DNA of 64,000 nt from Plantibacter elymi (nom. nud.) (GTDB lineage: Bacteria > Actinomycetota > Actinomycetes > Actinomycetales > Microbacteriaceae), in the NCBI RefSeq assembly GCF_900177795.1, contig NZ_FXWJ01000004.1, positions 496,001 through 560,000 on the forward strand. The letters are read 5' to 3'. Below are positions 8,574-16,529 of the stretch, piece by piece. Numbering within the stretch: position 1 is the stretch's first letter; each line of letters opens with the position of its first letter. A program made the translations under genes and the position numbers. The notes under the pieces are model-generated. The model ran no database searches. It had not been told where the DNA came from and was given only the letters and a program-made list of their open reading frames with translations.

Positions 8574-9832
8574 GAGAAGCCTTTCTGAAGGTGGGCTGAT
8601 GCGTCGCGGATACTGGTCGGCTGCGCCGGCGAGAAGGTCGGGCCGAGGTGTTCGGCGACGGCCAGCTCGCCGAGCGCGGGTCCGGTGGTCATCCCGATGC
8701 CCGTCGTCGCGGCGACCACCCGGACGCCCGGGGTCGGTTCGTCGATGAGCAACTCCTCCGGGGCGGTGGCGTAGACGCCCTGCCAGCGTTCGAGGACGTC
8801 GAGCCTCGTCCCGAACAGCGCGCTTCCGGCCCGCAGGAGTTCGTCGAAGGCGTGCTCGGACTGGAACGGGGACACCGCCTCGCCGCGGCTGTGGGTGTCG
8901 CCGAGGATGATCGAGCCGTCCGGCAGCTGGGTCGCCATGAGGTTGACGTCGAGCGACGCGAGCCCAGGGTGGTCCTGCTGCAGTCGCTCCCGGAGTGCCG
9001 GGATGGCGGGCGAGTCGGCGAATCCGGCGTAGCGCAGGAGCGACCACCCGGTCAGGAGCGGCGCGGGCATCGGCCTCGGAAGCTCGGCGCGCACCCGGAG
9101 CATGTCGAGCGCGCATCGACGGACAGCCGCCCGCTCGGCCAGCTCGGGGAGGAGCGTGTCGATGTCGTGGTTCACCGCGACCACGGTGAGGCCTGCGGCG
9201 ATGACGCCGCGACTGGTGTCGACGAAGCCGGAGCGCAGTCCGGTCACGGTCGTCCGGCGCCGGAACTCGACACCGCGACGTTCCAGGTACGCCGTCACGG
9301 CGCCCAGTGCCTGACGCGGGTTCACCTGGAGGTCGCGTGGCAGCCAGGCACCGCCCACCACGTCGTCGGCGCTGACCGGCACCTGCTGCAGGAACTCGGC
9401 CGCGTCGTACAGGCGGACGTCGGCCGCGGCACCCACCTGGGCACGGAACGCCGCGAAGTCCTCGAGGACGCGCAGCTCGTCGAGGTGCCGGGCGACCACG
9501 TGCGTGCCCGAGCGCCGGACCCACAGTCCCGCGTCCTGCTCGAGTCGCTGCCAGATCTCGGCCGAACGCGCGGCGAGGCGAGCGGCGAGCCCGGCCTGCG
9601 GCGTCGCGGCCAGATGGCCGAAGTTGCGGACCGACGCACCCTGGGCTTCGGCCGAGCGTTCGACGACCACGACCTCGGCACCGGCGTCCACGGCGGCGAG
9701 CGCCGCGGACAGCCCGACGATGCCGGCTCCGACGATCACGACGTCCGCGCGATCGGCCGAGGCACCGAGCGAGCCGACACCGAGGCCGACCCGCCCTGCC
9801 GACATCCCGCCGCTCATCCGTCGTCCGTTCAC
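8570..9832 (-). CDS. FAD-dependent oxidoreductase of the phosphonate cluster (DAO family)
   Basis: This is a glycine-oxidase/DAO-fold flavoenzyme of about 420 residues. VVIVGAGIVGLSAAL is the dinucleotide-binding motif, followed by VVVVERSAEAQGASVRNFGH. Near the C-terminus TTGIGMTTGPALGELAVAE closes the FAD site. This type recurs beside phnX-like genes (TIGR03364). Related PbfC/PbfD-type oxidases have been shown to convert N-alkylated aminoethylphosphonates to phosphonoacetaldehyde, which would feed the HAD enzyme next door. GTG 9832 is chosen because it overlaps the phnE stop (GTGA) and has GGAGGG 8 nt upstream. The in-frame ATG at 9817 is weaker. Confidence 0.86.
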   Translation of the reverse strand: MNGRRMSGGMSAGRVGLGVGSLGASADRADVVIVGAGIVGLSAALAAVDAGAEVVVVERSAEAQGASVRNFGHLAATPQAGLAARLAARSAEIWQRLEQDAGLWVRRSGTHVVARHLDELRVLEDFAAFRAQVGAAADVRLYDAAEFLQQVPVSADDVVGGAWLPRDLQVNPRQALGAVTAYLERRGVEFRRRTTVTGLRSGFVDTSRGVIAAGLTVVAVNHDIDTLLPELAERAAVRRCALDMLRVRAELPRPMPAPLLTGWSLLRYAGFADSPAIPALRERLQQDHPGLASLDVNLMATQLPDGSIILGDTHSRGEAVSPFQSEHAFDELLRAGSALFGTRLDVLERWQGVYATAPEELLIDEPTPGVRVVAATTGIGMTTGPALGELAVAEHLGPTFSPAQPTSIRDASAHLQKGFS

Positions 9833-11586
9833 GAGAACACCCTCCGCATCCACATGGCGATGCCCTCGACGACGAGGACGACCGCGAGGATCATCAGCAC
9901 GATGGCCGTGACCTGGTCGTAGTTCCCGCCCTGGTCCGCCTGGATCAGGTAGTAGCCGATGCCGCCTCCGCCGACGATGCCGAGCATGGTCGCGGCGCGG
10001 ATGTTCGTGTCGAGCGTGTAGAAGGTGTGCCCGACCAATGCACGGGCACCCTGCGGGAGCGTCGCGGCGGCGTAGACCTGCGGTCGCGTCGCGCCGACGG
10101 CGGTCAGCGCGCGTTCCGGTCCGGGCGCGACCTCCTCGAAGGAGTCGGCGATGAGCTTGCCGAGGAGGCCGATCCCGCAGATGCCGAGCGCGAGCGTCCC
10201 CGCCTGGGCGCCGAGCCCGGTGACCACGATGAGGAGGATCGCGAGGATGAGCTCCGGGATCCCGCGGATGCCGACGAGCGCGAACCGGGCGCCGGTGCGG
10301 ACACCGCGGTTCGGGGCGACGTTCCGTGCGGCGAGGGACCCGATGACGATCGAGCAGACGAGGGCGATAAGGGTCGCCGCGAAGGCGATCGCGACGGTCT
10401 CGAACATCGCCTCGACCATCTGCTCCGTCGTGCGCATGCCGAACGACGGCGGCCAGAGTCGGACGAGGACGTCGGGGGCCTTGGCCCAGAACGTCACGAG
10501 GTCGCCCCACTGGATGTCGGACACGACGACGCCCCAGACCACGACCGCCACGGCGAGCCAGGCACCGACGGTGTCGCGGACGCGGGCCGGCGTCCACGGA
10601 CGCTTCGCTGCAGCGGCGATCCGGGACTCGGTACTCGGAGTGGCCACAGTCAGGCTGCTCCCACCCGCCGCGCGACGTGCCTGCCGGCCCGCGGCCACCC
10701 GACGCACGACGCGGTCACCGAGTCCGCGTCCGGTCGGCTGCACCCCGAGCATCACGGTCCGCACGGTGCTCGACACGATCTCCATGACGACGCACAGCGC
10801 GAAGATCACGATCGCGAGTCCGATGCCGAGCGAGTAGTCGAGCGATTTGAACGCGAGCGACAGTTCACGGCCGAGGCCGAGGACGCCGACGTAACCGAGG
10901 AGGACCGAACCGCGCAGGTTGATGTCGCCACGGTGGAGGACCGTGGCCACCCAGGACGGGAGGACCTGCGGCAGGACGCCCGAGGTGAACTCCTGCAGCT
11001 TCGAGCCGCCGGCCGCCCGGATCGCGAGTCGCGGCCCTTCGTCGACCTGCTCGATCGCGTCCGCGAAGAGCTTCGAGATCATGCCGACGGAGTGCAGCCC
11101 GATCGCGATGATGCCGGGCAGCGAGCCGAGCGAGAACATGAGCACGAGGATCATCGCGATGACGACATCAGGCACGGCACGGCTGAGCACGCCGACGAAC
11201 CGACCGACCGCGCGCCACGCCGGTCCTGGGGTCGTGTTCGCGGCTGCGAGGTACGCGACCGGGACCGAGAGCACCGCAGCGAGGACGGTGCCGGAGATGA
11301 CGATCCCGAGGGTCAGGGCGGTGAGCGACAGCAGTTCCCCGGGCGGCGGGAACGTGATCGTGCCCACCCGGTTGAAGAAGTTGACCGCGTTGCCCCAGCT
11401 CGCCACCATGTTCGGGATCGAGATCCCGACCTCGAGAAGCGAGTAGACCGAGAACGCGAGCAGCGCGACGAGCGTGAGCACGGCGGCGATCGTCTGCGGG
11501 CGGAGCCGACCGACCGGGACGGGTCCGGAGAGTCCTGGCGGGCGGCCGGCGGGCGGTGCCGTCTTCGCGGGCGCGGTGACGACCAT
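9829..11586 (-). CDS. phnE: Fused phosphonate ABC permease (PhnE1-PhnE2 in one chain)
   Basis: This is a 585-residue inner-membrane permease made of two tandem binding-protein-dependent transport domains. The first runs over about residues 25-285 and contains RAVPDVVIAMILVLMF and DINLRGSVLLGYVGVLGLG. The second covers about 325-585 with RGIPELILAILLIVVTG and TNIRAATMLGIVGGGGIG. Each has the EAA-like cytoplasmic loop with RAAGGSK or TAVGATR. Most phosphonate operons carry one or two separate phnE genes, so the fusion would be a complete heterodimer-equivalent. The linker near residue 300 is Arg/Ala-rich. ATG 11586 shares its A with the phnC stop (TGATG). Confidence 0.93.
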   Translation of the reverse strand: MVVTAPAKTAPPAGRPPGLSGPVPVGRLRPQTIAAVLTLVALLAFSVYSLLEVGISIPNMVASWGNAVNFFNRVGTITFPPPGELLSLTALTLGIVISGTVLAAVLSVPVAYLAAANTTPGPAWRAVGRFVGVLSRAVPDVVIAMILVLMFSLGSLPGIIAIGLHSVGMISKLFADAIEQVDEGPRLAIRAAGGSKLQEFTSGVLPQVLPSWVATVLHRGDINLRGSVLLGYVGVLGLGRELSLAFKSLDYSLGIGLAIVIFALCVVMEIVSSTVRTVMLGVQPTGRGLGDRVVRRVAAGRQARRAAGGSSLTVATPSTESRIAAAAKRPWTPARVRDTVGAWLAVAVVVWGVVVSDIQWGDLVTFWAKAPDVLVRLWPPSFGMRTTEQMVEAMFETVAIAFAATLIALVCSIVIGSLAARNVAPNRGVRTGARFALVGIRGIPELILAILLIVVTGLGAQAGTLALGICGIGLLGKLIADSFEEVAPGPERALTAVGATRPQVYAAATLPQGARALVGHTFYTLDTNIRAATMLGIVGGGGIGYYLIQADQGGNYDQVTAIVLMILAVVLVVEGIAMWMRRVFS

Positions 11587-12581
11587 CAGCGGGTCCTGCC
11601 GGGTCGACGGAGCTCGTCGGGCTCGCGGCCGTCGACATCGGCGTCGAACTCCCACTCCGGGTCGTCGGGCAGTTCGTCCTCGCCCACGCGCTCCTCGACG
11701 CCGAGCAGGCCGCGGAGGTCGTCGTCGGGGTCGCCGAGCAGCTCGTCGGTCTCCAACTCCACCGCGATCGCCTGCAGCTCACGGGTGCTCGTCGCGACCC
11801 GGCCGTAGATCTCCATCACCTCGGTCTTCGACAGGCCGTCGGTCGTGGTGTCGAGGACCACCTCGCCGTGACGGAGACCGACGATGCGGTCGCCCCAGGA
11901 GAGCGCGAGGTCGACCTGGTGCAGGCTGCACACGACGGTGAGTCCGCGGTCGATCGCGATCTCGCGGATGAGGGCCATCACCTGCTCACTCGACTCCGGG
12001 TCGAGGGAGGCGACGGGCTCGTCGGCGAGGAGGATCTCGGGGTCCTGCATGAGCGCTCTGGCGATGGCGACGCGCTGCTGCTGTCCGCCGGAGAGGGTGT
12101 CGGCGCGCTGGTACGCACGCTCGAGGAGCCCGACGCGGTCGAGGTGACCGAGCGCCTTCAACTTCAGGGTGCGGCCGTAGCCGAGGATGCCGAGACGCGG
12201 CCCGCGGACGCCCGCCAGCGAACCGGTCAGGACGTTCTCGAGGACGGTGAGCGACGGGACCAGCTCGAACTGCTGGAAGACGAACCCGACGCGGGCGCGG
12301 AGCCGGCGTAGGGCGCGCTGTCCGAGGGCCGGCACCTCGTCGCCGAGGACCGAGACCGACCCGGCGGTGGGCCGCTCGAGACCGTCCAGGTGACGGAGGA
12401 GCGTCGATTTGCCGGAGCCCGACAGACCGAGCAGGACGACGATCTCACCGCGACGGATGTCGAGGTCGACGCGCTGCAGGGCGACCGTCCGGTCGAAGCG
12501 CTTCGTGACCCCGCGGAGACGCACGAGCGGTTCCGCTTGGTCGGATGCGGTGTGACGCGCCTGCTGCTCGGTGACGCTCAT
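11586..12581 (-). CDS. phnC: Phosphonate ABC transporter ATP-binding protein
   Basis: This is an ABC ATPase energising phosphonate uptake. Walker A is GLSGSGKST, the Q-loop is VFQQFELVPSLTVLENV, the signature is LSGGQQQR and Walker B is ILLADEPVASLDP. The switch histidine lies in VCSLHQVDLA. The start at 12581 (MSVTEQQ) has GAGAGG upstream, and upstream reading is not conserved-looking. At 331 residues it is longer than the usual 250-280 because of a strongly acidic C-terminal tail (about residues 285-331, EDELPDDPEWEFDADVDG). It lies between phnD and the fused phnE. Confidence 0.94.
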   Translation of the reverse strand: MSVTEQQARHTASDQAEPLVRLRGVTKRFDRTVALQRVDLDIRRGEIVVLLGLSGSGKSTLLRHLDGLERPTAGSVSVLGDEVPALGQRALRRLRARVGFVFQQFELVPSLTVLENVLTGSLAGVRGPRLGILGYGRTLKLKALGHLDRVGLLERAYQRADTLSGGQQQRVAIARALMQDPEILLADEPVASLDPESSEQVMALIREIAIDRGLTVVCSLHQVDLALSWGDRIVGLRHGEVVLDTTTDGLSKTEVMEIYGRVATSTRELQAIAVELETDELLGDPDDDLRGLLGVEERVGEDELPDDPEWEFDADVDGREPDELRRPGRTR

Positions 12582-12626
12582 GGCTGCTGCCTCTCGTGAG
12601 GTTGGTGGTGGTGCGGATGTCGCACC

Positions 12627-12680
12627 TCGACAGGCTCGGTGAGCGGGTACCGGAGCACCGGTCACTGAGCCTGTCGAAGT
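12627..12680. repeat. Inverted pair of dispersed repeat in the phnD-phnC gap
   Basis: CTCGACAGGCTCGGTGA and its inverted relative TCACTGAGCCTGTCGAAG face each other across a short loop that contains ACCGGAGCACCGGT. This is a variant of the CCTGAGCTTGTCGAAGGG element found in the gab/puo region. As RNA it would form a long hairpin just after phnD, and could protect the phnD message or attenuate read-through into phnC. Confidence 0.65.
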
Positions 12681-12698
12681 GCAGAGGTCCAGCTCAGA

Positions 12699-13619
12699 TC
12701 AGGCCTGGCACTGCTTGGCGTTGGTCTTCTTGCAGATGTCGCGGATGGTGTCGTAGTACGCGTCGTCGACCGGCGAGGTGCCGTAGAAGGTCGCGCGGAA
12801 GGCGTCGCTGTCGGCGCTCTTCACGCCAGAGTCGATGATCTGGTCGATCGTGACCTCGGACAGGGCCTTCTCGAGCTTCTCCTTCACGTCGGCGGGCAGC
12901 GAGTCGGACTCGACGATCGGCGCACCGGGGACCATCGTGCGGTCGATGACCTTCACGCCGTCGTTCTTCTCGACCTCGGAGTCCTCGGCGAAGCCCGCCT
13001 CGCACTCGACGCCCTCGGCGGTCTTCGTCACCGAGACGTCGTGCTTGCCGGCGAAGACCGGGGTGATGTCCTTCTCGGGGTCGATGCCGGCCTCGAGCAG
13101 GTTGTAGCTCGGGAAGAGGTAGCCGGAGGTGGAGGACGGGTCGACGAAGCAGACCTTCTTGCCCTTGAACTCCTCGATCTTCGTGATCGACGAGTCCTTC
13201 GGGACGATCGCCTCGGAGTAGTAGCCCGGCTCCTGCCCCTTGTCGGTGATGATCGACGAGATCGGCGTGATCTTGGCCCCGTTGTTGAGCGCGGTCACGT
13301 AGGTGAAGCCGGAGAAGGAGGCGACGTCGATCTTGCCGGCCACGGCCGCCTCGATGAGGGCCGCGTAGTCGGTCGACTCGTGGTATTCGACCTTCTTGCC
13401 GGTCTCCTGGGCGATGTAGTCCATGAGCGGCTGGTAGTTGGTCTGCGTGTCGACCGAGTCGGGGACGACGCCGAAGACGAGGGTCTGGTCGTCGACCGCG
13501 AAGGTCCCGGCCGCGGCGGAACCGGTGTCGCTGGCGGTGGCGCTCGAGCAGGCGGCCAGGCCGATCGAGAGGAGGGCTGCGGCGCCGAGCGCAGCGACGC
13601 GGGTGAGGGAGAGCTTCAT
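12699..13619 (-). CDS. phnD: Phosphonate ABC transporter substrate-binding lipoprotein
   Basis: This is a 306-residue extracellular lipoprotein that captures phosphonate (or phosphate/phosphite-like) anions. The signal peptide ends in the lipobox LAAC with Cys24. The mature part has the PhnD/PtxB fold: LVFGVVPD, the YQPLMDYIAQETGKKVE opening, DVASFSGF, and the anion-binding VDPSSTSGYLFP. It is the first gene of the operon phnD-C-E-FAD-HAD-ADH and is preceded by a PHO-box-like repeat. An inverted repeat follows the gene, which may explain higher expression of the binding protein. Confidence 0.94.
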   Translation of the reverse strand: MKLSLTRVAALGAAALLSIGLAACSSATASDTGSAAAGTFAVDDQTLVFGVVPDSVDTQTNYQPLMDYIAQETGKKVEYHESTDYAALIEAAVAGKIDVASFSGFTYVTALNNGAKITPISSIITDKGQEPGYYSEAIVPKDSSITKIEEFKGKKVCFVDPSSTSGYLFPSYNLLEAGIDPEKDITPVFAGKHDVSVTKTAEGVECEAGFAEDSEVEKNDGVKVIDRTMVPGAPIVESDSLPADVKEKLEKALSEVTIDQIIDSGVKSADSDAFRATFYGTSPVDDAYYDTIRDICKKTNAKQCQA

Positions 13620-13735
13620 GTGCTGGGACGTACCTTTCAGAAGGACCGATGCACCCGCCCGCTCCGCGCGTGGCTCCGGTGGATCGGAACCGCGAGTGAC
13701 CGACGCGGGCACTGCTGTGTGCCGTACGTGTGATC

Positions 13736-13790
13736 ACGCTACGAGCGGCGCCCGAACAGGGCCGGGCCTCCCGGTGAACAGGAGGTGAAG
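13736..13790 (-). promoter_or_regulatory. PHO-box-like direct repeat and phnD promoter
   Basis: Read towards phnD, two contiguous 11-nt units, CTTCACCTCCT (13790-13780) and GTTCACCGGGA (13779-13769), match the GTTCACC-type units of actinobacterial PhoP boxes. A degraded unit GTTCGGGCGCC (13757-13747) lies in the same 11-nt phase. TAGCGT (13741-13736) is a suitable -10. This arrangement suggests induction by phosphate starvation through PhoR-PhoP. Confidence 0.7.
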
Positions 13791-13880
13791 CCCCGCGGAA
13801 GGATCGATCAGGCAAGCCACGGCCGTCGTCCGCCGAGCCGCCTAGACTGCTGGAATCCGCCCATCCGAGCAGCAGAGCAG

Positions 13881-15026
13881 GTGAGTCGTTTGCCCCTCGA
13901 CCCGATCTTCGTCGAACGAGCGCGGACGCACCGCGCCTACCTCATCTCGACCGCACTCGAGCAGGCGAAGGCCTTCTTCCTGCGGCCGAAGACGACCACC
14001 GTAGCGCGCCCGAAGCCAGCTCCCGCGGCGGACCCGAAGGCGACCTCCCCGAAGGCCGCCGGGCCGAAGGCGAAGCCCTCGAGCCCGACGGCGAAGGCGA
14101 CCACCGCCGCACCCCGCCGCAAGAAGACGCGCGCGCAGCACCGCAAGGCCGCGCGGAACTGGGACAAGAAGGAGCTCGCGACCGTCGGCGTCCCGGGCCC
14201 GGAGCTGCGCATCGAGGAGCACACGATCCCGGTCGCCGGCTTCCCCGACGTCCGGATCCGGCTCTACCACCCGCCGACGGCCGAGGGCGACCAGGCGGTG
14301 CCCGCGGTCCTGTCCTTCTTCGGTGGGGCGTTCCGCATCGGCGGGATCGACTACCCGACGACCGACGCGGGGTTCCGTCGTCGGGCGGCCGACGCCGGCG
14401 TGGTCATCGCCGCCGTCGACTACGCGCTCGCTCCCGAGCACCGGTACCCGACGCAGCTGGAGCAGGCCCATGCGGCGCTCGAGTGGCTGTTCGCCGAGGC
14501 CGCGACGCTCGGGATCGACTCGGGGCGGATCGCCGTCGCCGGGGTGTCCGCCGGCGGCAGCATCGCGGCGGCGCTCACGCTCGTGAACCGCGAACGCGGC
14601 CGGCTGCCCATCCGACTCCAGCTGCTGGAGGTGCCGGTCACGGACCTCACCGGCGGCCACATCGACCTCCGTCCCGTGCGGGAGATGGGCATCCCGAGGA
14701 TCTTCGCGATCAAGGAGCTGCGCTCCGTCGCGAAGACCTACCTCCTCGATCGACGTCAGGCGAAGGAACCGCACGCGTCGCCCCTCCTCGCTCGGTCGCA
14801 CGCGGACCTCCCCCGCGCCGTGATCCTCACGGCCGAGTACGACCCCCTCCGCGGCGACGGCGCGGCCTACCTCGCCGCGCTCCGGGCCGACGGCGTCGAC
14901 GCGAGCGGGACGATGTACCTGGGCGCGACGCACGACACCCCGATCTTCGGCGGCGTACTCCCTGCGGCCCGCCGCTGGCACGACGACGTGGTGACCGCCC
15001 TGCGGTCACTCCACGACGCGGACTGA
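13881..15026 (+). CDS. Alpha/beta hydrolase (fold-3 esterase/lipase type) with basic N-terminal extension
   Basis: This is a hormone-sensitive-lipase-like hydrolase of about 381 residues. The nucleophile motif is GVSAGGSIA, the acid lies in TAEYDPLRGDG and the histidine in ATHDTPIF. The usual HGGG oxyanion motif reads SFFGGAFRIGG, so the conserved His is replaced. Residues 30-100 form an Ala/Pro/Lys-rich, histone-H1-like stretch that could bind acidic polymers or membranes. GTG 13881 is used, with TTG 13890 after GGTGAG as an alternative. TAGACT at 13843-13848 is a candidate -10. It precedes the AlaRS-like gene by 58 nt on the same strand and may be co-transcribed. Confidence 0.82.
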   Translation: MSRLPLDPIFVERARTHRAYLISTALEQAKAFFLRPKTTTVARPKPAPAADPKATSPKAAGPKAKPSSPTAKATTAAPRRKKTRAQHRKAARNWDKKELATVGVPGPELRIEEHTIPVAGFPDVRIRLYHPPTAEGDQAVPAVLSFFGGAFRIGGIDYPTTDAGFRRRAADAGVVIAAVDYALAPEHRYPTQLEQAHAALEWLFAEAATLGIDSGRIAVAGVSAGGSIAAALTLVNRERGRLPIRLQLLEVPVTDLTGGHIDLRPVREMGIPRIFAIKELRSVAKTYLLDRRQAKEPHASPLLARSHADLPRAVILTAEYDPLRGDGAAYLAALRADGVDASGTMYLGATHDTPIFGGVLPAARRWHDDVVTALRSLHDAD

Positions 15027-15084
15027 GTCGGGCCGCCGCGCCCACCGGCTTCCCCTCGGGCCGGAAAGCTGGAATCGTGTCGGC

Positions 15085-16515
15085 ATGGACGCCCACGAGA
15101 TCCGGAACGCCTACCTCGACTTCCTCGAGCGGAACGGCCACGCGCTGATCACGCGGGCGCCGCTCGTCCCACGCGGCGACACGAGCACCCTGTTCAACGG
15201 CAGCGGGATGCAGGCACTCCTGCCGTACCTCCTCGGTGAGGATCACCCCGACGGACGGCGGCTGACCGACAGCCAGCCGTGCGTCCGGGCCCAGGACATC
15301 GAGGACGTCGGCGACAACCGGCACACCACCTTCTTCGAGATGCTCGGCAACTGGTCGCTCGGCGACTACTTCAAGGAGACGCAGATCCGGCAGTTCTTCA
15401 CCTTCCTGCTCGACATCGTCGGGCTGGACCCGGAGCGGATCTCCGTCACCTGCTTCATCGGCGATCCCGCGAACGGCATCCCGCGCGACGACGAGGCCGC
15501 GTCGATCTGGGCATCCGTGTTCGCCGAACGCGGGGTCTCCAACGGGATCGCGGAGATCGGCTCCCAGGCCGACGGCGACGCCCGCGGGGTGCGGCCCGGA
15601 GAGCGGATCTTCTTCTACGACGGTGGCGAGAACTGGTGGTCCCGCGGCGGGTCACTCGAGGGCACACCGATCGGTGACCCGTGCGGCCCCGACAGTGAGG
15701 TGTTCTACGACTTCGGCCCCGAGTACCAGGATCCGTCCTTCGGCCTCGCGCATCCCGCGAGCGACGGCGGACGGTTCATGGAGATCGGCAACCAGGTGTT
15801 CATGCAGTACCGCCGACGCGAGGACGGCTCGTTCGAGGAACTCGCCAGACGCAACGTGGACTTCGGCGGCGGCCTCGAACGCATCGCCGCCGCGTCGATC
15901 GACTCCGACGACGTCTTCCGCATCTCGCTCCTGTGGCCCATCGTCGAGCGACTCCAGGAGCTCACCGGGAAACGCTACGAGGACGAGACCGCCGCGATGC
16001 GCATCATCGCCGACCACCTCCGGGGTGCGACCTTCCTCGCGGTGGACGGTGTGCGTCCGTCGAACAAGGAGCAGGGCTACGTCATGCGGCGGCTGCTCCG
16101 ACGGGCGATCCGGCTCGCGCTCTCGCTCGACCTCCACGAGAACTTCTTCGGCGAGATCGTGCCCGTCATCGCCGGGCTGTACGCCGACGACTACCCGGAG
16201 GTGGCCGCCGCCCGCGACGAGGTCGTCGCCGTCCTCGTCAAGGAGGAGCAGTCGTTCCGACGCACGCTGGGCGCTGGCCTCCAGATGGTCCAGGGGTACG
16301 CCGGGCGGGTCATGACGGGACACGACGTGTTCCGGCTGTCGGACACGAACGGCTTCCCGAAGGAGCTGACCATCGAGGAGGCCGGGCGCCTCGGCATCGA
16401 GGTCGCTTCCGACTGGGAGGCGGAGTTCGCGGCAGCCCTCGCCGAGCAGCGCGCGCGGTCCCGCGGGGCGACGCACCTCGGCGCCGCCGGCCTCCCGGGC
16501 GGCGACACCGCCTGA
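15085..16515 (+). CDS. Stand-alone alanyl-tRNA synthetase core protein lacking editing and C-Ala domains
   Basis: This is a 476-residue protein covering only the first half of AlaRS (normally about 880 residues). It retains the class II aminoacylation core. Motif 2 (about residues 68-98) contains RAQDIEDVGDNRHTTFFEM, the GGSLEGTPIGDPCGP segment follows, and motif 3 is DFGGGLERIAA (about 258-268). The tRNA-recognition helices end with RLSDTNGFPKELTIEEAG. There is no HxxxH editing domain and no oligomerisation/C-Ala domain. The sequence after the stop belongs to an opposing gene, so this is not a frameshifted full gene. It could charge tRNA-Ala or activate an amino acid for another use. Neighbours suggest lipid aminoacylation (inference). 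Confidence 0.88.
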   Translation: MDAHEIRNAYLDFLERNGHALITRAPLVPRGDTSTLFNGSGMQALLPYLLGEDHPDGRRLTDSQPCVRAQDIEDVGDNRHTTFFEMLGNWSLGDYFKETQIRQFFTFLLDIVGLDPERISVTCFIGDPANGIPRDDEAASIWASVFAERGVSNGIAEIGSQADGDARGVRPGERIFFYDGGENWWSRGGSLEGTPIGDPCGPDSEVFYDFGPEYQDPSFGLAHPASDGGRFMEIGNQVFMQYRRREDGSFEELARRNVDFGGGLERIAAASIDSDDVFRISLLWPIVERLQELTGKRYEDETAAMRIIADHLRGATFLAVDGVRPSNKEQGYVMRRLLRRAIRLALSLDLHENFFGEIVPVIAGLYADDYPEVAAARDEVVAVLVKEEQSFRRTLGAGLQMVQGYAGRVMTGHDVFRLSDTNGFPKELTIEEAGRLGIEVASDWEAEFAAALAEQRARSRGATHLGAAGLPGGDTA

Positions 16516-16529
16516 GGGTCGGCCTCCGC

